Shown: piece by piece, positions 57,792 through 64,000 of the stretch
How the letters are laid out: each line of letters opens with the position of its first letter
Numbering within the stretch: the first letter of the stretch is position 1
Translations under genes and position numbers: made by a program
Source: Symsagittifera roscoffensis
Taxonomy: Eukaryota > Xenacoelomorpha > Acoela > Convolutidae
Reading direction: 5' to 3'
NCBI RefSeq assembly: GCF_963678635.1
Contig: NC_087063.1
Location: 35,562,540 to 35,626,539 of the forward strand
DNA length: 64,000 nucleotides
The notes under the pieces: model-generated
Told to the model about the DNA's origin: nothing
The model's database searches: none
The model's input: the letters and a program-made list of their open reading frames with translations, nothing else

Positions 57792-58081
57792 AAAATTGTA
57801 AAATTCTTAACACTTCCTTTACTTTTCATTTTTTTGTAATTAATTGAAGATTCCTTTACCACTTAGAACAATAATAATTTTGAAAAAAAAAACAAGATTG
57901 AATTTCCAAGGTTTCCTGCAAATTGCGAATTTTCAATATAAATTTCGCAAGAAAACATCTATAATTATATGCCAAATATCTAAAATTGACGCCATACAAC
58001 AATATAAACACTCATTAACTAGATGATGTTGTACTTTTGAGATATCAGCCTTTTTGGATTTTACATGACACTTTGCGTGCA

Positions 58082-58702
58082 TTATGACAGGACAGCTTGT
58101 CTGTTGTACACAGTATCTCTCTGTTCCTCCACCTTTTCCTTCCACTCTGAATGCACGTCTGACACATGTGCCAAAAGAGGTCTCTGCCGGATTGGACCTC
58201 CTGATGAAGACGAAGGTCTCCTCGAATCCTCCTCTGTTATAACACTTCCTCCTGGTCCCTGTCTGTTTTCCATCACTATTCCAGAACGCATGGAGTACAA
58301 CTTCTTTGTCACATACGGATCCAAAAATAAAAGATACGCCATATACAGCCCCAGAAGTGTCAACACCACTATGATTAAAGTAACTATAAACTTAATTGTA
58401 AATGTATTCCTGGTCTCAAACACACATTGACACTTATTGTTGCAGTAGTCGAACTGTTTCTGTAAGTATGAGTCATTGGCTTCCCGTTTGCTCAGCCAGT
58501 TCTCTCCAAACATCTCCTGGCATTTGCATTTGTCCGAGCTGATCACTCGGATGAGATTGAAAGGACGATCATATCCGTCTTCCGGTGATGCCTGGCACTC
58601 GCACTTACATCTGTGATCCGAAAACTTAGCATTGCAGCAGACGATAAATATGGAAAACGCTAGAAGGACAAGAGGTAGATTATTTGGTGAATTAGCAATC
58701 AT
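58082..58702 (-). CDS. TMEM9: TMEM9-family single-pass membrane protein, intronless
   Basis: 206 residues against 183 in human TMEM9. The family consists of type I glycoproteins of late endosomes and lysosomes, linked in vertebrates to V-ATPase and CLC transporter regulation. Seen here: a signal peptide (1-25, hydrophobic with a CCNA end), a cysteine-rich luminal part (C32, C34, C36, C59, C61, C87, C91, C93), one possible N-glycosylation site (NDS at 76), a transmembrane helix about 102-126 followed by the family motif MAYLLFLDPY, and a cytosolic tail ending WKEKVEEQRDTVYNRQAVLS, which matches human VQEQRKTVFDRHKMLS. A serine-rich SSSSGG insert accounts for part of the extra length. There are no introns. 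TMEM9 and TMEM9B cannot be separated by eye. Gaps are 273 bases to RPS9 upstream and 303 to VBP1 downstream. Confidence 0.93.
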   Translation of the reverse strand: MIANSPNNLPLVLLAFSIFIVCCNAKFSDHRCKCECQASPEDGYDRPFNLIRVISSDKCKCQEMFGENWLSKREANDSYLQKQFDYCNNKCQCVFETRNTFTIKFIVTLIIVVLTLLGLYMAYLLFLDPYVTKKLYSMRSGIVMENRQGPGGSVITEEDSRRPSSSSGGPIRQRPLLAHVSDVHSEWKEKVEEQRDTVYNRQAVLS

Positions 58703-58712
58703 TGCATCTCTG
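58703..58712 (-). promoter_or_regulatory. Putative trans-splice acceptor of TMEM9 with a minimal upstream ORF
   Basis: TTTTTCAG (CAG at 58710-58712) lies seven bases before the main ATG. The short leader AGATGCA contains another ATG that reads ATG CAA TGA, a two-codon ORF whose stop overlaps the main start. Scanning or reinitiation may matter here. Confidence 0.55.
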
Positions 58713-58970
58713 AAAAATTTTCAATTAAAATACTTCAGAAAAACAACAATAACTCCGTCTTACACTAAATAGCTTATGGAATGATGACATGGTTATGTTG
58801 TCTATACTAGCACTCAAAACTACATGTTGAGAAACACCTTCAAAAACATTGAGGTTAAGACATCGTCAATTTGAAAGCATCAGAAAGAATCCAATCTACA
58901 TGAACGAAGTCTAAAATAACACCAAGATGAGGTCATACAAATTGGGGGCATGATCACATCCGAGGAACTA

Positions 58971-58976
58971 TTTATT
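58971..58976 (-). terminator. AATAAA polyadenylation signal overlapping the RPS9 stop
   Basis: The minus strand reads TAAATAAATAG, so a canonical AATAAA begins on the last base of the stop codon. It is the natural 3'-end signal for RPS9, with the next gene 274 bases downstream. Confidence 0.5.
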
Positions 58977-59721
58977 TAATCCTCATCCTCCTCTTCCGCT
59001 CCGCCTCCCGCCGCCTTCTTAGCATTCATTCTCTTCACTCGGCCAGGTTTGCCGCCTCCGAGGGACGAGTTGATTGCGAAGTCAATGTGTTTCTGACTCT
59101 CTACTCGGACCATGTAGCTGGGCACATTCACGATCTGTTTTTTCACTCTGATGTGTCTCTGTCTGATAAGGACTCGTGCGTGGTGGATTGACCTGGCTAA
59201 GCCTAATTTCATCACTTGCGTCTGCAGTCTGCGTTCCAGAAAGTCATCGACCTGGAAAAAAATTCCGACTATAACATATTCATCTGGCAACGAATATACG
59301 CCATATGACTATATCCCGTGTAAAACATACTTTTAATGACAGGACGTAATCAAGCTTCATTTTGTCTTCGCTGAGCACTCCGGTTCTGACCAGTCTTCTG
59401 AGGAGGGCATTTCCCTGGAATATCCTTTTTGGGTCTTTCTGGGGCAGGGTCAGCAACATTCGAGCCAAGTTTCTCACTTTTGCCAGGGTGAACTTTACTC
59501 TCCATACCTGAAACAGAACATGTTACGTGCTTGTTCTGATTAAACAAAAGCTATTTCGAATCCATTTAGTATTTCAGTAATCGGTCAAAAACATTGAGCA
59601 TACTGACCTCTCGCTTGTTTCGGAGTCCGAATTCGCCCACAAGTTTCAATTCCTGGTCCAATCGCTCCTTCTCGAAGGGCCTTCGAGGAGCAGAGGCTAC
59701 CTTTGAGTAGTTAGGTCTCAT
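58976..59721 (-). CDS. RPS9: 40S ribosomal protein S9 (uS4), three exons
   Basis: Exons at 59608-59721, 59331-59507 and 58976-59251 join to 188 residues (human 194). Both introns are GT-AG, 100 and 79 bases, in phase 0. The protein is a small-subunit component with an S4 RNA-binding domain. It matches the family across its length: [15 protein letters not shown] in exon 1, [14 protein letters not shown] in exon 2, then [18 protein letters not shown] and [17 protein letters not shown] in exon 3, with an acidic EEEDED end. The first seven residues (MRPNYSK) differ from vertebrate S9, which is common at this terminus. The start lies 14 bases after a TTTTTCAG acceptor. The gap from the DHX8 stop is 227 bases. 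AATAAA at 58971-58976 overlaps the stop codon, giving a very short 3' end, as expected for a gene inside a processed polycistron. Confidence 0.96.
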
Positions 59722-59738
59722 TTTAAACACTCAATCTG
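59722..59738 (-). promoter_or_regulatory. Putative trans-splice acceptor of RPS9
   Basis: TTTTTCAG on the minus strand, CAG at 59736-59738, followed by a 14-base leader ATTGAGTGTTTAAA and the ATG. No donor or coding exon is recognisable between this site and the DHX8 stop. Confidence 0.65.
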
Positions 59739-59948
59739 AAAAATTAAGATAGCCGTAAAGAAAAGTCTACAAGTACAAACAACTTAAATAAACAGACTTT
59801 GAAATCAAAATCAGATAATGAAAAAACTCAGATTGAAGTTAAACTACTTATAACAAATCAAGTTATAATCGCTTGTGACATCCCAATAAAACAGGGAGAA
59901 ATAATTTCACAGTTATTATTGGTCTTAATGTAAAGTACGTCGTCAGTC

Positions 59949-62900
59949 TCAACCAAAGGTTTGTTTGACTCCTGTTTTCCTCTTGACACGCGACAATCTC
60001 CAGGCATTCGGATCCTCGTGAGGTTTGTTTAGTGCTTCCAACTTGAGATTCCTCTTCGTCTTGCTGAGTTTGGTCGGGTCGCTGAATCTGTAGAAGGATC
60101 CCGCAAATTCCACCAGCCATTTAGGGTCAATATGGGTCACCTCGCGCATGTATTCTTTGGTTGTCAACACCAGTTCGTGGTATATGACCCAATCAGGTTG
60201 TCTGTTAAACAGCGAACTCGAAGGGTGCATGTATACGACTTGTTGATCCACAAGCGTCCTGTAACCGTCTTGGGGATCTTTCTTTGCAGCGTGCATGAAG
60301 AACCCACTGAGGATTGCCTTCTGGACCTTCGTGGTGTTTTTTCCACATGTGACAACATCCAGTTTATGTCTATCCATAATTCCCATCATTTGTTGTCTGA
60401 TATCCTGAGCTCTTCTCAGAGATCGTCCCTGGATAAAATTTTCAAAGCACCATGGGTTCGAAAATTTGTTATGTTTCCACGAATTGAAAACTGCAAGCAA
60501 CGTCAAATGATCTCCTTCAGCTTGATTAAATTTCGCCTTTTTCTGATCAGCAACTTGTTGTTTTTCTTTAGGCCTGTAGAAAACGTTCTGAACTGACAAC
60601 ATTGAGACAACGGTCAAAATTTCATCGCTGCAACCCAAATGTACACTCATCATGAGCATTTTGGATAAATTAGGCTCAATAGGAAACTCGGCCATGCGTC
60701 TTCCGATTCTTGTCAGAAGACCTTCATCGTCTAAAGCTCCCAATGCATGCAAGTTTTCCATAGCCATCACAAGAGTCTCCATTGGAGGAGCATCCATGAA
60801 GTCGAATGCGAGCAAATCATTGATTCCCATCGCCTTCAACGAAAGGACAGTGGATGCCAAATTTGTTCGTTGAATCTCTGGCACGGCAGTTGATAACATC
60901 TCATCCCTGTATGCTCTTTCAGTGTACAAACGATAGCACTTTCCAGGGCCAGTTCTTCCTGCTCTGCCGGCCCTTTGTTTTGCTTGCGCCTGGGAGATGG
61001 GAGTGACCACAAGGGCGTCCATGTGACTTTTGGAATTGTAGACATTCTGTTTGACGAATCCTGGATCGACCACATAGTAAATTCCATCAATTGTAAGTGA
61101 AGTCTCCGCAATATTGGTTGCAATGATAACTTTCCTGCTTCCTGGGGGAGCCGGGTCAAAAATCCTTGTCTGCATTTCACTGGGCAGAGCTGAATAAACA
61201 GGGAGAATAATCAGTTCAGGTACGTCGTTTCCCAAAGATTTGCATCTCTCGAACAGAACTTCACAAGCAGTATCGATTTCTTCTTGACCTGTCAGAAACA
61301 CGAGGATATCTCCAGGAGGTTCCGTCAAGTGAATCTGCATCACAGTGATTAAGGATGCATCGACATAATCAGTTTCCGGTTCCTTTGTATAGAGAATTTC
61401 AACCGGGAAAGTCCGTCCTGGAATTGTGAAAATTGGTGCCTCGTTGAAATAAGTCGAAAACTTGATCGAATCTAGAGTAGCAGATGTTACAATCAGTTTC
61501 AGATCGGGTCTTTTCGAAACCGCTTTTTTAACAAGGCCGAACACTACATCAGTTGGAACTGTACGTTCATGCGCTTCGTCTAACATGATCACTGAGTACT
61601 GAGACATCTCAGGATCTACGAGACACTCTCTCAACAGCATACCGTCTGTCATGTACTTCAAAACGGTTTCTGAAGACGTGCAGTCTTCGAACCGGATCGT
61701 ATATCCCACTTCGGCACCCAATCTACACCCATATTCCTCAGCTACTCGTTTGGCAACCGACATAGCAGCAACTCGCCGAGGCTGGGTGCAACCGATTTTT
61801 CCGCGGGCAGTGAAACCTTCCTCCGCCAAATACTGAGTAATCTGGGTAGTTTTGCCCGATCCTGTTTCACCAACAACAATTAGAACCTGATTGTCATGAA
61901 TGGCTTTTACTAGCTCCATCCTCAATTTATAAATCGGTAAACTCTGTCGCTGTTCAATAATGGTCGTAGTTACTCGGCGCCCATAAGATACATTTTTGCC
62001 TCCAAAGGAAACTTTTTTCCATTCCGGTATATCTTGAATTGTAATCGATGCATTTTTTATCATGTCTGAAGAATCTGCAGCTGCTTTCGCTTCTGGGTCA
62101 GGAACAGGATCATTCCACATTTTTGTGTCGATTGTTCTAGATTCTGACTCTTCATTTCGTTTCGCTGTCTTGACTTCTCGTCTTTCTTTTGATAGTGCCG
62201 ATTGCATCATAGCAGCCTTCGACAATGAGCCATCGGGATTCTTGACTATTTTCACGGGACTTAAATCAGCGAAATGTCGACCGTATCCTTTCAAAAATGC
62301 CGGTTCTTCTTCTACCATTTCAATTTCGATATCTTCATCTGCATCTTCAGCCAACTCGTCAATTCGTGGCATCAACCCACACTCTTCATCAAAATCTGGG
62401 TACTCCGATTTGTCCAAAACTCCAGCTGCAATCATTTGTGTTATTTCAAAGCGTTCTGGAGAAGATAATCTTGCAAACTTTTTAGACCTTGGAGCATCAT
62501 GTGCGTCTACGCTCATTGGAACATTCAGCCCGTCGTCTGGACGATCCGGGTTGCGCAGCTCTTCCTGAACTTCAACGTTTGATTTGATAGTACGATTTGG
62601 ATTTTTGTCAGCTCCAGTTTCTTGGTCCACATCTTTCATGGATAAACTACATCTTGTTCCAGAAAAAGAAATAACCTTAACGAAAACCTCTTGGTTGCGA
62701 GATACTATATCTGAAACGTTGTTTACACGTTCTGGTCGCAACTCCGATACATGAACAAGGCCTTCAAGCTTTGTTTTGAAGCCCGATAAGGCTACGAAGC
62801 AGCCAAATTGTACAAGATTCATCACTCTTCCTTTGTATATCTGTCCTAACTCAGGAGTAGCTAGTAAAACCTCCTTGGGACGAACGCTCCTAACATGATT

Positions 62901-63710
62901 CCTATCATCATTTTGATCACGTGGATTTCTGTCCTGATAATTGCGCCTCCTTTCATTACTCCTACTTCTTGGTTTTTTTCGGTCATAACTGCGACTTCTC
63001 GATCTTTTACGATCGTAACTTTTACTTCGTGATCTTTTACGTGATCGCCTATGCTCATCGTCACGATTCCGGTTGTGTTGTCTTTCTCGACTACGGGATC
63101 TCCTATGTTCTTTATCTCTGTGTCTTTTTGATTCTGACGTTCCTTTGCTTCGAGATCGCGACCTGTTTCTATTAACCGGACCAGAGAGACGCTGGTCGTT
63201 ATCGCGTATTTTCATTTCGTTTTCTGGTACACTCGCGAGACCTTCAAGAGCCTCAAGTTGGCTCATAGCATCGTCGACAGTCTCCTGGATTTGCTCAGAC
63301 TTAGTCTCATTAGTCTTCAATAAAGACTGGGCGGATGGAAAGTCATCGGGCATTGACAGAGCTGGAATGGCTGTTTTCGCTTCAAGTTTCGTTTCTGATA
63401 GACTACTGATATCATTTTCTTCTACTGTTAATTTCTTCTTTTTCTTTTTAGAGGCCTTTCCATTTTGGTTGAAATAACCCTTTGGAAGTAGTTTTTTTAT
63501 CAACTCAAACAAATGAACGGCCAAAGAATTCGTTATTGGTGCGCCATTTTCTTCTAACTTTTTACTAAACGATTCAACGCTTTTGGCTCTTGAACCAAGG
63601 TGAATAACAAATTCAGCAACCTCTTTATCAGACAAGCTAAGATGATTGGTCAGCTCAGTGATAACTTTTGAAACAAGGGAATAATACTCCAATTTTTCAA
63701 TTTCATCCAT
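59949..63710 (-). CDS. DHX8: DEAH-box RNA helicase DHX8/PRP22, intronless
   Basis: A single uninterrupted frame of 1253 residues, close to the 1220 of human DHX8. DHX8 is the spliceosomal ATPase that releases mature mRNA from the post-catalytic spliceosome in the nucleus. Visible in order: N-terminal helical domain (about 1-90), RS-rich stretch with repeated RSRS and SYDRK units (about 183-275), S1 RNA-binding domain (about 285-360), DIPEWKK linker, RecA1 with Walker A GETGSGKT at 614, DEAH at 711 and a SAT motif, RecA2 with QRAGRAGR at 912, then HA2 and OB regions ending in DPNAWRLSR. Similarity to human DHX8 from Walker A onward is near-continuous. The residues after DEAHERT read VPTD where human has IHTD. 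The start follows a TTTTTCAG acceptor by 31 bases and matches the family N-terminus. It is the first gene of the same-strand cluster. Absence of introns in 3.76 kb is unusual for this gene. Identification as DHX8 rather than DHX38 or DHX16 rests on the S1 domain. Confidence 0.97.
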   Translation of the reverse strand: MDEIEKLEYYSLVSKVITELTNHLSLSDKEVAEFVIHLGSRAKSVESFSKKLEENGAPITNSLAVHLFELIKKLLPKGYFNQNGKASKKKKKKLTVEENDISSLSETKLEAKTAIPALSMPDDFPSAQSLLKTNETKSEQIQETVDDAMSQLEALEGLASVPENEMKIRDNDQRLSGPVNRNRSRSRSKGTSESKRHRDKEHRRSRSRERQHNRNRDDEHRRSRKRSRSKSYDRKRSRSRSYDRKKPRSRSNERRRNYQDRNPRDQNDDRNHVRSVRPKEVLLATPELGQIYKGRVMNLVQFGCFVALSGFKTKLEGLVHVSELRPERVNNVSDIVSRNQEVFVKVISFSGTRCSLSMKDVDQETGADKNPNRTIKSNVEVQEELRNPDRPDDGLNVPMSVDAHDAPRSKKFARLSSPERFEITQMIAAGVLDKSEYPDFDEECGLMPRIDELAEDADEDIEIEMVEEEPAFLKGYGRHFADLSPVKIVKNPDGSLSKAAMMQSALSKERREVKTAKRNEESESRTIDTKMWNDPVPDPEAKAAADSSDMIKNASITIQDIPEWKKVSFGGKNVSYGRRVTTTIIEQRQSLPIYKLRMELVKAIHDNQVLIVVGETGSGKTTQITQYLAEEGFTARGKIGCTQPRRVAAMSVAKRVAEEYGCRLGAEVGYTIRFEDCTSSETVLKYMTDGMLLRECLVDPEMSQYSVIMLDEAHERTVPTDVVFGLVKKAVSKRPDLKLIVTSATLDSIKFSTYFNEAPIFTIPGRTFPVEILYTKEPETDYVDASLITVMQIHLTEPPGDILVFLTGQEEIDTACEVLFERCKSLGNDVPELIILPVYSALPSEMQTRIFDPAPPGSRKVIIATNIAETSLTIDGIYYVVDPGFVKQNVYNSKSHMDALVVTPISQAQAKQRAGRAGRTGPGKCYRLYTERAYRDEMLSTAVPEIQRTNLASTVLSLKAMGINDLLAFDFMDAPPMETLVMAMENLHALGALDDEGLLTRIGRRMAEFPIEPNLSKMLMMSVHLGCSDEILTVVSMLSVQNVFYRPKEKQQVADQKKAKFNQAEGDHLTLLAVFNSWKHNKFSNPWCFENFIQGRSLRRAQDIRQQMMGIMDRHKLDVVTCGKNTTKVQKAILSGFFMHAAKKDPQDGYRTLVDQQVVYMHPSSSLFNRQPDWVIYHELVLTTKEYMREVTHIDPKWLVEFAGSFYRFSDPTKLSKTKRNLKLEALNKPHEDPNAWRLSRVKRKTGVKQTFG

Positions 63711-63744
63711 TCCTCAAAACAGAATGTTTCCTTCAAACTTTCTG
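63711..63744 (-). promoter_or_regulatory. Putative trans-splice acceptor and 31-nt leader of DHX8
   Basis: Reading the minus strand, TTTTTCAG ends at 63742 and the ATG begins 31 bases later. No in-frame upstream exon is visible. It could be an SL acceptor, or the 3' end of an ordinary 5'-UTR intron whose first exon lies beyond 63750. Confidence 0.6.
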
Positions 63745-64000
63745 AAAAACCTTCTATTTTAAATTAAATGAGGTCAGAAATTACCATGGTAACCGAAGTT
63801 ACTACAATAGTCCTTCATCAATTTGTAAGGAATCCGAACTATTTTAGGGAAAAGTTAAGATAATAAATTGAACTTTTTTGAGATTTTATTATGTTTGAGA
63901 ACTGACATCAATAAATAAAGATAATGACGCTAAGACAAACGACTTGTCAAGCGGTAGAAATTCGTTGTATAGTTGTCAAGGTTAAATTATATCGAAATGT
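63745..64000. other. Upstream flank of DHX8
   Basis: AT-rich. It should contain or adjoin the promoter of the cluster if DHX8 is its first gene, but no TATA box or other core element can be singled out. Confidence 0.3.

Noticed and set aside
60132-60596. Plus-strand frames opposite DHX8 (also 62.06-62.57 and 63.07-63.48 kb)
   Set aside because: Antisense shadows of the DHX8 coding sequence.

Overview
This is a window of AT-rich animal nuclear DNA, about two thirds A+T by eye. It carries eight host genes, all on the minus strand, in a background of dispersed and tandem repeats. The genes are metazoan orthologues of MSTO1, DTL/CDT2, RPL8, RPS27, VBP1 (prefoldin 3), TMEM9, RPS9 and DHX8. Introns are few; eight are GT-AG and one appears to be GC-AG. 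The phylum cannot be fixed from sequence alone. The strongest clue is that all eight genes have a T-rich 3' splice site 6 to 31 bases before the ATG, with no visible upstream exon. This is the signature of spliced-leader (SL) trans-splicing, known in appendicularian tunicates, chaetognaths, flatworms, rotifers, nematodes, cnidarians and ctenophores.

Layout. 1-17 kb: no confident gene; mixed diverged repeats, one + strand tRNA-like SINE near 0.7 kb, two GC-richer islands (5.3-6.9 and 15.8-17.05 kb) and a 92-bp minisatellite. 17.57-19.68 kb: a broken LINE without its reverse-transcriptase core. 20.2-24.2 kb: three head-to-tail copies of a large composite repeat, here called family A. 25.08-26.98 kb: MSTO1. 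27-38 kb: more repeats, including a 120-180 bp diverged tandem array at 35.6-36.85 kb. 38.35-43.73 kb: DTL, whose 3.4-kb intron is full of repeats including a long foldback. 44-53.9 kb: mainly family A. 54.06-63.71 kb: a compact six-gene, same-strand cluster transcribed DHX8 > RPS9 > TMEM9 > VBP1 > RPS27 > RPL8 with gaps of about 230 to 770 bp, a good operon candidate.

How the genes relate: three of the six clustered genes encode ribosomal proteins (RPS9, RPS27, RPL8). The others serve splicing and mRNA release (DHX8), tubulin/actin folding (VBP1) and endolysosomal membranes (TMEM9). Such a mixed housekeeping set is typical of animal operons. MSTO1 (mitochondria) and DTL (CRL4 ubiquitin ligase, replication licensing) stand alone within repeats.

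Repeat families, defined here by eye. A: composite elements up to about 2.4 kb carrying an antisense tRNA-like module and a conserved end motif, all seen in one orientation. B: about 600 bp, starting with a perfect hairpin palindrome. C: about 250 bp with a TATATAAG box, all on the + strand. D: a MITE with inverted ends. E: a short element around GTTGCTGTGCAAGTAGCAC. No CRISPR array, rRNA gene, convincing functional tRNA gene or recognisable retrovirus-like element was found.
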